Shown: piece by piece, positions 41,301 to 50,173 of the stretch | Position numbering within the stretch: the stretch's first letter is position 1 | Layout: each line of letters starts with the position of its first letter | Assembly (NCBI RefSeq): GCF_029626265.1 | Contig: NZ_JARUBN010000001.1 | Location: 3,906,001-3,970,000 of the forward strand | Length of the DNA: 64,000 bases | Source of the DNA: Micromonospora sp. WMMD1102 | Lineage (GTDB): Bacteria > Actinomycetota > Actinomycetes > Mycobacteriales > Micromonosporaceae | Direction: 5' to 3' | Notes under the pieces: model-generated | What the model was told of the DNA's origin: nothing | Database searches by the model: none | What the model saw: only the letters and a program-made list of their open reading frames with translations | Made by a program: the position numbers and the translations under genes

Positions 41301-42029
41301 GTGGCTTGAAGCACGAGCGAGCTCGCGACACTCGCGGGCACCACGGTGAACACGATCCGGCATTACCATCGTCTGGGCCTGCTCGAGGAGCCCGATCGCC
41401 GACACAACGGTTACAAGCAGTACGAAATACTGGATCTCGTACGCTTGTTGCGCATCCGCCGACTGGTCGAGCTGGGCGTGCCGCTGTCTCGGATCAAAGA
41501 GCCGAGCGCGGGCTCCCCCGATGCGCTGCGGCAGATCGACGTCGACCACGCGGCCGCCATCGAGCGGCTGGAGAAGGCCCGGCAGAGCATCGCGGCCATC
41601 CTGAGCGAGAACGCGCCGTCTGACACGCCGCCGGGCTTCGAGCCCGTCGCTGCCCGCCTGTCCGAGGCCGATCGCTCGCTTATCCACATATACACGCAGT
41701 TCTTCGACGACCAGGCCCTGGCCGACGTGCGGCAGGCGGTGGAGAACGACAACGACGACGCCGTCAGCGCCGATTTCGACGCGCTACCCGCTGACGCCGA
41801 CGAGGCGACGCGGCAGAACCTCGCCGAGAAGTACGCGCCGTCGCTGGTCCGTACCCTTCGTGACTATCCGTGGATGGACAACGACGCGATGGCGCACGTG
41901 TCGTCGGGGAAATCCGTGACGCGGCAGACGTTCGTCGACGCGTTGCGGGAACTCCACAACGAGGCCCAGGTCGACGTCATCCACCGCGCCAAAGAGCTGG
42001 CCCGCCAGCAGTTGCGGACGGAAGGCTGA
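41301..42029 (+). pseudogene. MerR-family regulator with a stop at codon 3
   Basis: A GTG at 41301, well placed after GGGAAGGGGA, is followed by GCT and then TGA (41307-41309). The frame then continues with a normal MerR helix-turn-helix: TSELATLAGTTVNTIRHYHR, LGLLEEPDRRHNGYKQY, LLRIRRLVELGVPL, and a helical C-terminal domain to 42029. The most likely original third codon is CGA (Arg). Translation could restart at the GTG at 41346, but that product would lack the first HTH helix. The C-terminal ligand domain is of the large, helical TipA-like size. Either a mutation or a base-call error. Confidence 0.75.
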
Positions 42030-42080
42030 CCGCCGTCGGTCCGCCACCGCACGCCCGAACCCGTACGACTGGTTGACTCG

Positions 42081-43559
42081 TCACGCGTCAGCGTTCAGCC
42101 GGCCTCCGCCGCACACGTGACGTCGTGGCCGCGGACGCTGGCCGGTGGCGAGGAAGGCCGTCACTGTGTTGTTGGCGCACATGTTCTCGGCGAAGAGCAG
42201 GTAGGCGCCGTGACCACCCTGGTCCACGGTCACCATCCGCGCCCGGGCGCCGAACGCGTTCCTGAGTTCGCGGGCGCCGACCAGCGGGGTCCCTGGGTCG
42301 CGAAGGTTCTGCACCATGAGCACGTTCGACGGCCCTCGGTCACCGATGCGCACCGGCCGCTCGACCGGGGACGGCCAGAACGCGCACGGACCGATATTGG
42401 CCGCGGCCGCACCGACCAACGGGTACCTGACCCGGTGGACCGCGACGGCCCGCTGGTAATCGCGGACGGATCTCGGCCACGTCGAGTCGCCGCAGATGAC
42501 ATGCAGGCGGCCGGAGACGGCGTTGTCGATGTTCGCCGGCGGTGGCTCGGGCGGCATCGGCTGGTTCTTGTCGAGTGCCTGCCACACCGCGGCCAGGGTG
42601 GGCATGTTCACGTCGCTGTAGAGGGGGTCGAACGTGATCCCGCGGAACAACGAACCGTCCACGCCCTGCACCGGTGACTTCTCCAGCCGCGTGGCGAGTT
42701 CGAAGAACTTCGCGCGCACCTGCTTGGGTGTCGTGCCCAGCCCGTACCGGGGATTGGCGGCGGCGAACCTCGCGAAGTCCGGGAACCGGTCCTCCAGGCC
42801 GCGGCCGAGCCTTCGCATGGCGGTGAGGTCGTAACCACCGGGGCCGAGGTTGCTGTCGAGCACGAACCGGTCACTGCGCTGGGGGAACATCGTCGTGTAG
42901 ACCGCGCCGAGGTAGGTGCCGTACGACGTACCGAGGTAAGAGATCTTCGGCTCGCCCAGCGCTTCGCGGATGCGGTCCATGTCTCGTGCGGTGTTCGCGG
43001 TGGTGATGTGGGGCAGCAGCGCGGCCGTCTCCGATGTCGCACACTGCCGGGCGATCACCTGCGCGATTTCGGCGTCCTTCCGTACGCCGGCCGGGTCAGC
43101 CGGGTACCAGAGGTTGCGCCGCGCGATCTGCTCCGGCGTCACGTCACAGGTAACCGGCGAACTGTGACCCACACCGCGTGGGTCGAACCCGATCACGTCG
43201 TACTGGTCCTGGACGCTGCGCGGCAGTGGCTGCGGCGACAGATTCCCGGCGAGCAGGCCCGGGTAGATCAGTCCCCCGGCGCCGGGACCGCCCGGGTTGG
43301 TCACCAGCACTCCCCGGCGCTGCGACGGGTCCTTGCTCGGCAGACGGGAGACCGCCACGTCGAGCTGCCGCCCCTGCGGCTTCCGATAGTCCAGCGGGAC
43401 CTGGACCGTCGTGCATTCCAGTCCGGGCAGCGCACTGTCGGCGGGGCACGGACCCCACTTCAACCCGCTTTGCGCCGTTGCCTGGGAGCCCCCCAGAACC
43501 GACAGCAGCGACATCGCCGCGACCGCGGAAACGAGTACGACCGACAAGGTTTTTCGCAT
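42081..43559 (-). CDS. Secreted S33 tripeptidyl-aminopeptidase-like hydrolase
   Basis: 492 codons from the ATG at 43559. Signal peptide residues 1-29 (KTLSVVLVSAVAAMSLL, ATA). Then WGPCPAD..LECTTVQVPLDY, oxyanion-loop NPGGPGAGG, VIGFDPRGVGHSS, nucleophile Ser212 in GTSYGTYLG, catalytic Asp in DPGTPLVGA and His in DQGGHGAYL. This is the layout of Streptomyces SlpD/SlpE and Tap exported peptidases. It should release short peptides from the N termini of extracellular proteins, or hydrolyse similar amides. It stands alone, convergent with the MerR gene. Confidence 0.88.
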   Translation of the reverse strand: MRKTLSVVLVSAVAAMSLLSVLGGSQATAQSGLKWGPCPADSALPGLECTTVQVPLDYRKPQGRQLDVAVSRLPSKDPSQRRGVLVTNPGGPGAGGLIYPGLLAGNLSPQPLPRSVQDQYDVIGFDPRGVGHSSPVTCDVTPEQIARRNLWYPADPAGVRKDAEIAQVIARQCATSETAALLPHITTANTARDMDRIREALGEPKISYLGTSYGTYLGAVYTTMFPQRSDRFVLDSNLGPGGYDLTAMRRLGRGLEDRFPDFARFAAANPRYGLGTTPKQVRAKFFELATRLEKSPVQGVDGSLFRGITFDPLYSDVNMPTLAAVWQALDKNQPMPPEPPPANIDNAVSGRLHVICGDSTWPRSVRDYQRAVAVHRVRYPLVGAAAANIGPCAFWPSPVERPVRIGDRGPSNVLMVQNLRDPGTPLVGARELRNAFGARARMVTVDQGGHGAYLLFAENMCANNTVTAFLATGQRPRPRRHVCGGGRLNADA

Positions 43560-43818
43560 CTGACTCCCCTACTCAAGACTTGCCGCACCAGTGAAAACCC
43601 TGTCGCCGCCACACGGTCAAGGGAGTGTCCGAACTTGCCGTCTCGCGCCGGACAGCGCCCGCCGGGCCACGCCGGGCTTGAAGAGCGCCGTCGGCGGGCC
43701 GAGCAGGCCGGCCTCGATGATCTCCCCAGCGCGGAGCAGTCGGCACGGATCACCCGCCCGACCGGAAGTCGTTCATCCGCGATGCCCAGGGGTAATCTCC
43801 GTCACCAAGGTGCGCAAG

Positions 43819-43860
43819 CGGAACATCGCTCCGTATCCTCTGAGGGGAACACCGTTCCGC
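43819..43860. promoter_or_regulatory. Two tandem palindromic operators upstream of the aldo/keto reductase
   Basis: CGGAAC-ATC-GCTCCG (43819-43833) and GGGAAC-ACC-GTTCCGC (43845-43860) share the core GGAAC-N3-GTTCC. They sit 30-70 bases before the reductase start. The core is typical of TetR-type operators, but no TetR gene is in the window. Confidence 0.5.
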
Positions 43861-43891
43861 TTACGGGCGTGGATCATCACGGGAGACGAAA

Positions 43892-44911
43892 ATGCAGTAC
43901 CGCAACCTAGGTCGTACCGGCGTGCAGGTCAGCACCCTCGCGCTGGGCGCCATGAACTTCGGCAAGATCGGCAACACCACTCAGGACGAGGCGACCGCCA
44001 TCGTCGGGGCCGCTCTCGACGCCGGAGTCAACCTCATCGACACGGCCGATGTTTACAGCGGTGGTCAGTCCGAGGAGATGGTCGGCAAGGCCGTCGCCGG
44101 ACGCCGTGACGACATCGTGCTCGCCACCAAAGCAGGCCTACCCATGGGCGAGGACCGCAACCGCTGCGGTGGCTCCCGGCGCTGGCTGTTCACCGCGCTG
44201 AACGACAGTCTGCGCCGGCTGGGCGTCGACCACGTAGATCTCTACCAGATCCACAGGTGGGATCCGGCCACCAGCGACGACGAGACCCTGTCGGCCCTGA
44301 CCGACTTGCAGCGGGCCGGCAGGATCCGCTACTTCGGCTCGTCGACCTTCCCGGCCTACCGGGTCGTCCAGGCCCAGTGGGCCGCCCGCGAGCATGGCTT
44401 GGCCCGCTACGTCACCGAGCAGCCGAACTACTCGATCCTGCAACGCGGCGTCGAAGGCCACGTGCTGCCCGTGACCGAGGAGTACGGCATGGGGGTGCTG
44501 GTCTGGAGCCCGCTGGCTTCGGGCTGGCTCTCCGGCGCGATCCGCGCGGGCCAGGAGGTCGCCACGAATCGCTCGGCGTTCATGAAGCAGCGCTTCGACA
44601 CCACGATCCCCGCCAACCGCGCCAAACTCGACGCCGTCGAACAGCTGGCGAAGGTGGCCGATCAGGCCGGTCTGACGATGATCCAGCTCGCTCTGGGCTT
44701 CGTCAACGCGCACCCCGCCGTGACGACCGCGCTCATCGGCCCGCGCACCATGGACCACCTGCACGCGCAACTCGCCGCGGCGGACACGGTGCTGCCGGCC
44801 GACGTGCTCGACGCCATCGACACCATCGTCGCTCCCGGCGTCGACCTCGCCGCCCACGAGAAGAACGACACGCCACCGGCCCTCCTCGACGCGACGCTGC
44901 GCCGCCGCTGA
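43892..44911 (+). CDS. Aldo/keto reductase
   Basis: 339 codons from the ATG at 43892, with GGGAGA nine bases upstream. The catalytic tetrad is present: Asp50 and Tyr55 in LIDTADVYSGG, Lys80 in LATKAG, His121 in YQIHRWD. QRAGRIRYFGSS, EQPNYSIL and the NADP-binding ALIGPRTMDHL near residue 245-255 complete the family pattern. It belongs to the large YajO/AKR11-13-like group that reduces aldehydes and ketones with NADPH; substrate unknown. Two palindromic operators upstream suggest repression lifted by an electrophile or drug (inference). Confidence 0.9.
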   Translation: MQYRNLGRTGVQVSTLALGAMNFGKIGNTTQDEATAIVGAALDAGVNLIDTADVYSGGQSEEMVGKAVAGRRDDIVLATKAGLPMGEDRNRCGGSRRWLFTALNDSLRRLGVDHVDLYQIHRWDPATSDDETLSALTDLQRAGRIRYFGSSTFPAYRVVQAQWAAREHGLARYVTEQPNYSILQRGVEGHVLPVTEEYGMGVLVWSPLASGWLSGAIRAGQEVATNRSAFMKQRFDTTIPANRAKLDAVEQLAKVADQAGLTMIQLALGFVNAHPAVTTALIGPRTMDHLHAQLAAADTVLPADVLDAIDTIVAPGVDLAAHEKNDTPPALLDATLRRR

Positions 44912-45144
44912 AGCCGGACCGGTCAATCCCGCCGTGGCTGCCTTGGCGGCCCCGGCGGGCAAACTCGAGCTTGATCTTGTGCTGGGCACACGGTCCGCCG
45001 TGCCCGATGGAATCGACACGTCTTCGGGTGCGGCTCCGCGCCCTGATCGTGATTCCGTGCGCTGCCACGTGCACGGTGTCGCGCGACGCGGTGGTCGACA
45101 TCGGCGCCGACGGACGAATCGCGAGTCGGTGAGCGCGTACCCGA

Positions 45145-45307
45145 TCGTCTGAGGGCTCTGGATCTGCTCGTGCTGGTAGCCCGACTCGTTGACCTGGAAG
45201 TCGCGCCATCGTTGCAACGTGCGATCCTCCTGCTCGCCGGTGACTTCCTCGGTGCCGTACGTGGCGGAATCGATCGGAAAGCTGACCTGACGGCCGTTCA
45301 TCACCAC
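45145..45307 (-). pseudogene. Epoxide-hydrolase-like fragment
   Basis: About 54 codons on the minus strand read RQVSFPIDSATYGTEEVTGE, LQRWRDFQVNESGYQHEQIQ and SPQTIGYALTDS. The WxxFxxxExGYxxxQxTxPQTxxYALTDSP block is diagnostic of the N-terminal half of epoxide-hydrolase-type alpha/beta hydrolases. The frame then loses similarity and the rest of the gene is absent. Confidence 0.65.
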
Positions 45308-45649
45308 ACTCGGCTGGCTCGTCGTTGAGTAAGCGGTACCACCCTGTCCTCACGGCGGCAGATAGGCGATTTCCACCGAGGCGGGTAGCGACCGACGGAT
45401 GCCAGCCTGGAGGCGAACGGACCGGGAAGGCTGCGCCATGGGCCGGAACCGGGACCATCGGAGCCGGCACCGGGCTCCGGATGTCGCCGTAGTCAGGCGA
45501 CCCCGCCGGGTACCGCGCGCGATACCCGGTGGGGTGCCGCGCGATGTCCGCCAGCGTGCCGCTCGCGATGTCACCCGATCCCGTCGCGCCAGTTCCACCG
45601 CCGGTCCGTGCACCTCGTTCGTTCCCACCTTCGACAAGGAGCAGACTCT

Positions 45650-46294
45650 GTGATTCGTTCCCGCATCCGCCGGCCTTTGGCTCTGGCGGCTGCCGTCGCC
45701 ACCGGCTTCACCCTGGTCGGTGCGGTCGGCTCTCCCGCCGCGGCGGCCAGCCCTCGGGGTGTTACCTGCCAGGGCCGGGGCGTCGACCCCGATGCCGAGA
45801 TCCGCTACCGGGCCGAGACGGTGATCGGCGCGCCGCTGCACACCGTCTGGCGCCTGCAGACCGACGTCGAGCGTTGGCCGTCCTGGCACGCGCCCGTGCT
45901 GACCAACGACCGCCTCGACCACGGTCCGCTGCGCAAGGGGTCGCAGTTCCGCTGGACTACCCCGGTGATCGAAACCCCGATCTCGCCCGCCACCACCCTC
46001 ACCGTCACCTCGACGGTGCAGCAGATCCAGAACCAGAAGTGCATCCGCTGGCGGGGCCCGGCCAGCGGTGACGGGCTGCGGATCGACGAGGGCGTCCACG
46101 TGTGGACGTTCAGCAAGGTCGCGGGCGGCATCCGGGTCCAGACCGAGGAGACCTGGACCGGCGACCAGGTCGAGTCCGATGTCGCGCTCGCCACCGCTGC
46201 TCTCGCGGGCGGTCTCGAGATGTGGCTGCGTGACCTCAAGGCCACCGCCGAGGCCGGCGCTGAGCCGTGCCACCGGGCCGGCCACGACGGCTGA
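45650..46294 (+). CDS. Exported SRPBCC-fold protein
   Basis: 214 codons from the GTG at 45650, chosen because AAGGAG lies nine bases upstream. Residues 1-33 are a signal peptide (IRSRIRRPLALAAAVATG, PAAAAS). The mature part has the START/polyketide-cyclase pattern: IRYRAETVIGAPLHTVWRLQ, DVERWPSWHAPV, GSQFRWTTPVIETPISP, EETWTGD, and a C-terminal amphipathic helix ALAGGLEMWLRDLKA. Three cysteines are present. SRPBCC proteins bind hydrophobic ligands; exported ones are uncommon. A cytoplasmic paralogue lies at 49639. Ligand unknown. Confidence 0.82.
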   Translation: MIRSRIRRPLALAAAVATGFTLVGAVGSPAAAASPRGVTCQGRGVDPDAEIRYRAETVIGAPLHTVWRLQTDVERWPSWHAPVLTNDRLDHGPLRKGSQFRWTTPVIETPISPATTLTVTSTVQQIQNQKCIRWRGPASGDGLRIDEGVHVWTFSKVAGGIRVQTEETWTGDQVESDVALATAALAGGLEMWLRDLKATAEAGAEPCHRAGHDG

Positions 46295-47612
46295 CCTGAA
46301 CCTTCGGACACCTGCCGACGGGTGAGGCAGATCGGACTGCCGCACCGGGTCCCTCGCGCGGGGTGGTCCGAGGTGGTCCGGATCCGCGCCGTGTCGTACC
46401 GCGCGGCCTGCGTGATGGTGCGGACGGACGCCGTTCTCTGGCCGCCCGGCTCTGGTCTCGACGACCGGGCCGGGCGGCTCGGGGACGGCGGTGCCCGCCC
46501 GCCGGGTACCGCCGTCGGCGATCTCCGGTCCATTCGTCGACCTGTTGGGGTCAGAACGGCGCCGACGAGGCTGAGGATCGCCGCCGGTTCGGGAAGATCG
46601 TGACAACGACAACGACAACGACGGTGCGGCGGCGGACAACCAGGTGCGTCGGACGGTTGCCAGGTAACTCCTGCCGATCCCGAGCAGGCGTCGCCGGTTA
46701 CCTGGTCAATACCGTGAACGACCTCGGCATCCGGGACAGCCGCATCGTTGGGTCCATGTCCGGTCACACCAACCTGCTCGGCGCTGCCGCACCACCGGAC
46801 CGGTGGTTGAGGTCATCTCGTGCGCCCGGATGCCGTCTTCTGCCGATGCAGCGCTCGTCGCTCGGTCGAGTTGGCGCGGCCAGGCTCCCTTCTGGCAAGG
46901 AAGCATTCTCCCTGCCGCCCCGGGGTGGTCAGCGTCCGAGCCGATCGCGGACGTACGAAGGGGGTGCTCACCCCGACCGCACCGAGCGGCTTCGCGATTC
47001 CGTCATCCCGAACGCCTGACCTCGCAAGCCTGCCGCCAAGGGCAGGAGTTGTTACGTCCGCCCGCTGTCCGAGGTTCTGTTCGAACCGGTGGGCGTTCTC
47101 GGGCTGTCACAGCTGGCCCGTCCACGCCATTCGACCTGGCCGTCCACCGATGCTTCTGACCGGCCGAGGCGCCTGCGCGCGAGAGGCGTGCCCACGATGA
47201 CGGCGGCGCTGCTCGCCGAGACAGGCATCACCTTGCTGTCCACGTCGGTCCAGCAGTAACTCGACCAGCACGGCGACCGGCCACTCCTGCGTTTCAGCGA
47301 GGAGGCGCTGGTATCGCTCCCGGCGGCGCTGGAGGTGCCGGTCCCGGACGTGGTCGACCAGTCGTCGCGGTAACGGAGCGCCGTTCGCCAGATGACTTTG
47401 CGGTGGCACCTCAGAGGTGCGAGGTGCCACCGCAAAATACAGCGGACGACGGTGGTCCGGGACATGTGCTGGCAGGTTTCCGCCCCCGCCCGAACGATCC
47501 AGCTGTCGCCCGAACCGCTAGTCGGCTACCGGGTCGGGCACGACGTGGTCCGCTTCAGGGAAACGTAGCCGCGCGGACCGGGGGGTGCCGGGAGCACCTG
47601 TCGGCGTTCACG
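46295..47612. other. 1.3-kb stretch without a recognised intact gene
   Basis: Holds a short GACAAC-type tandem repeat near 46600-46620, a possible degenerate plus-strand frame around 47198-47375 (MTAALLAETGITLLST, an internal stop, then RFSEEALVSLPAALEVPVP) and the inverted repeat at 47397-47436. No frame shows a complete family signature. Probably decayed genes. Confidence 0.4.
47397..47436. repeat. Perfect 16-bp inverted repeat with 8-base loop
   Basis: TTTGCGGTGGCACCTC (47397-47412), loop AGAGGTGC, exact complement (47421-47436). It is flanked by no intact gene end. It could be a strong terminator or the end of a small mobile repeat. Confidence 0.6.
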
Positions 47613-48947
47613 TCACGGCCGGGTCACCCGAACAGTCCGGGTGCCGTCACCAGTGCCGGTCAACCGGATTCTGGTCCCGCTCTGCGGGTCGACGACCTCC
47701 TGGTTGAGGCTGACCAACGTGGCGTCGTCGAGTTGTCGCAGCGCGGGATGACATCCGGCCCCGGTATCTGAATTGGGATGGGCGTCGATCACCCTGATCG
47801 GCTGCTGCCCGCCCACCTTGTCGGCATCGACCGTGTAGACGAGCACCCCGGGCCGGAAGCATTCCGGAGACTGCACCTGCTCCGGGGCGCCGTCGATAGG
47901 TCCGCCGGCAGCGCGGTACTCCACCACGACGGCCCGGTTCGGCTCGGTGCGCAGCACCGCCATCTTCGCACCGCCCGTGGTGTGCAGCGGGGTCAACGTC
48001 CTGGTCGCCGTCTGGAGGTTGGTGGGCAGACAGTACACCTGGGAGTCGTCGAGCCAGCCCAGCTTCCACTTGTGCCAGGCCAGAAGGTCCGGAGCGCTTC
48101 CCCGAGTGGCACCCATCAGGTCCCAACCACCGATCGAGGCGAGGCCGGCGTCTCCCCCGACGGTGTAGCTGTAGAGATCAGGAAGGCCGAACAGGTGAGA
48201 GGTCTCGTGGACGAACAGCCGGTGTACGTGATCGATCCCCCAGCCCAGGGTCGCACCGAGCCGGATCGAACCCTCCGTCGACCGCAGGTGGTCGGCGGGG
48301 TTGCCAGCCAGGGCGATGTAGGCGGCGGATCGGTAGTTGGGGCTGTACAACAGCGGCGGCGGCACGATGACGTGGACGAAATCGTATCCGCTGAAGTCCA
48401 CGAGCGGATCGGCTGCGGTGACGGCGTCCTGCATCAGCCTCTTGTGCAGAGGGAAAGTGCTGGTGACAGCCTTGTCCGGGTCGAAATCGTGGTAGTACCC
48501 GCTCGGCTGTGGCATTCGGTGCCACTGGGGGCCCCACGTCACGTCGAGCGCGGTACGACCTCGGGACGAGGTGTCGAACCAGTCGACGGCCGGCGCGAAA
48601 CTGTTCCGCAGCGCTTCCCTCACTCCGGCGTCGCCCTCCGCATCCTCGAAGTCGACGAACAGGGCGATCACCCGATGCGTCCCGATCGGGTCGCGCCAGC
48701 GCCCTGTGTAGTCCGTGGTCATTCCCTCGTGCTCGGCTGTGGCCCAGCCGGACGGTCCCGGTAGCGCGCAGTCGGCGGCCTGCGCCGCATGCGCGGGACT
48801 CGTCGGCGCCACCACCAGCGGCGTCACGAGCGACGCCGCAGCGAGCACAATCACGAGCAGGCGGCGTATCCGACGCCACGCCCGAGGTGCGCCCGGTGCC
48901 GAACTCCGGGTCACGTCTCTCTGGCTGACTTTCAAACTCACTCCCAA
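47613..48947 (-). CDS. Secreted M6-like zinc metalloprotease
   Basis: 444 codons from the start at 48947. A twin-arginine-rich N terminus (RAWRRIRRLLVIVLAAASLV) and AHAA indicate a signal peptide of about 54 residues. HRVIALFVDFEDAEGD, FDTSSRGRTALDVTWGP and YDFVHVIVPP precede the zinc site HETSHLFGLPDLY (residues 247-259; His247, His251 and probably Asp257). GGWDLMGATRG follows about 15 residues later, as in immune-inhibitor-A/M6 peptidases. A beta-rich C-terminal domain ends VRVTRP. It should degrade extracellular protein. No neighbouring inhibitor gene is seen. Confidence 0.82.
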   Translation of the reverse strand: MGVSLKVSQRDVTRSSAPGAPRAWRRIRRLLVIVLAAASLVTPLVVAPTSPAHAAQAADCALPGPSGWATAEHEGMTTDYTGRWRDPIGTHRVIALFVDFEDAEGDAGVREALRNSFAPAVDWFDTSSRGRTALDVTWGPQWHRMPQPSGYYHDFDPDKAVTSTFPLHKRLMQDAVTAADPLVDFSGYDFVHVIVPPPLLYSPNYRSAAYIALAGNPADHLRSTEGSIRLGATLGWGIDHVHRLFVHETSHLFGLPDLYSYTVGGDAGLASIGGWDLMGATRGSAPDLLAWHKWKLGWLDDSQVYCLPTNLQTATRTLTPLHTTGGAKMAVLRTEPNRAVVVEYRAAGGPIDGAPEQVQSPECFRPGVLVYTVDADKVGGQQPIRVIDAHPNSDTGAGCHPALRQLDDATLVSLNQEVVDPQSGTRIRLTGTGDGTRTVRVTRP

Positions 48948-49638
48948 CTGTCAGGCATCGCCTGGTGACGATGCTCGTCAGAGGCGCGCCACTGGCGGCG
49001 TCCCCAACCATGCCGTCGATGCGGCACACTCTTTGCCGGTCGGCGAGGCGCGCCGGTCGGCAGCCACGACGTGCCGCCCGCAGGCGCCGAGATCGTCCGT
49101 GAACCGGCCGCGGAGGTGCCGGCCATATCCGTCCCTTCGGTGCTTCCAGACCGTTCTGGAAATCGATCGTTCACACGCTCGTAGCCACCGTTACGCGATC
49201 TGCGCTTTCGCCGCGCCAACAGGCACCGACGCGCACAGTCGTTGCGTCTTGTCGTTCGCCACGTCGCTTTCAGAGCCGATCCTGCCAACGCGCCGCCGTG
49301 CCCGCATCGGTAGTAACTACCTAGTGTCGCGTAGCTGAAATTCCTACGTGGCTCGGTGTTCGACCGAGCGATTGTGCGTGTTCGCTGACCCTGACTCCAC
49401 CATACGTACCTACCAACACTCCACTATGGTCGGCAGGTGGGAGGAGCTCGCCTGAAGGGACTGGGCTGCGCTCACCCGACGACCTCACCGCGCCCCGGCC
49501 GACGTACCGCAAGGTAGGTAATTCTTGCCGATGTGCGGGAAGTGCCGTTCTGGAACGATCGCACCAGCCGAGTCTGGATGTGGCGGTTCACTCATGCCCG
49601 GCGCTCCAACCGTCACCGACCGCAGGAGGGGCTTCACG
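48948..49638. other. Divergent intergenic region protease/SRPBCC
   Basis: About 690 bases without a recognised gene. It contains TACCTACC at 49407-49414 and its exact reverse complement at 49513-49520, plus a related CTACCTAG at 49317-49324. AGGAGG at 49624-49629 serves the downstream SRPBCC gene. Confidence 0.4.
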
Positions 49639-50124
49639 ATGGAGAACGTTACGGACGCTGGGGAAACCGGCATCGACGTGTCGGCCCCGGTTGTCAGCCG
49701 TCACAGCGCCACGGTGAACGCGACGGCGGGCACCGTGTGGCGGATCCTCACGGACATCGACGCATGGACGACCTGGCTTCCCGAGATTCCGTACGCACAC
49801 GTCGAGACAACCGGTCCGCTCGCGCCGGGCTCCGTGTTCCGCTGGTCCGCGGCGGGCATGGAAATCGAATCGACAGTTGTCCAGGTGCGGCCGCTGGAAC
49901 GCCTCGTGTGGCGGGGATACGGTGGCGGATCGGAGGGCGTCCTCGGCGTCCACGCCTGGGCGCTCACTCCGGCCGGCAATGGCGTGGTGGTGGCCACGGA
50001 GGAGTCTTTTGCGGGCCCGCCTGTCGATGCCGACCCGGCGCCGTTCCAGGAGGGTCTCGACGCGACCCTCGTCATGTGGCTGGAACGACTCAAGCGCACC
50101 GCCGAGGCGGCGACCGCCTCATAA
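49639..50124 (+). CDS. SRPBCC-fold protein (cytoplasmic)
   Basis: 161 codons from the ATG at 49639, nine bases after AGGAGG. SRPBCC pattern: SRHSATVNATAGTVWRILTD, IDAWTTWLPEIPYAHVE, GSVFRWSAAGMEIESTVVQV, ERLVWRGYGG and the C-terminal helix LDATLVMWLERLKRTAE. No signal peptide. The order of motifs is the same as in the exported protein at 45650, so the two are probably paralogues. It may bind or modify a hydrophobic ligand; function unknown. Confidence 0.8.
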   Translation: MENVTDAGETGIDVSAPVVSRHSATVNATAGTVWRILTDIDAWTTWLPEIPYAHVETTGPLAPGSVFRWSAAGMEIESTVVQVRPLERLVWRGYGGGSEGVLGVHAWALTPAGNGVVVATEESFAGPPVDADPAPFQEGLDATLVMWLERLKRTAEAATAS

Positions 50125-50173
50125 AGAGCAGTGCGGTTGCCGTCGCGGTGCAGCTTCCGGCGCGGGTCCGGAG

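Noticed and set aside
46600..46620. GACAAC-type tandem repeat as a functional iteron or origin
   Set aside because: Only three or four short units occur, with no AT-rich region or replication gene nearby; it looks like simple-sequence drift.
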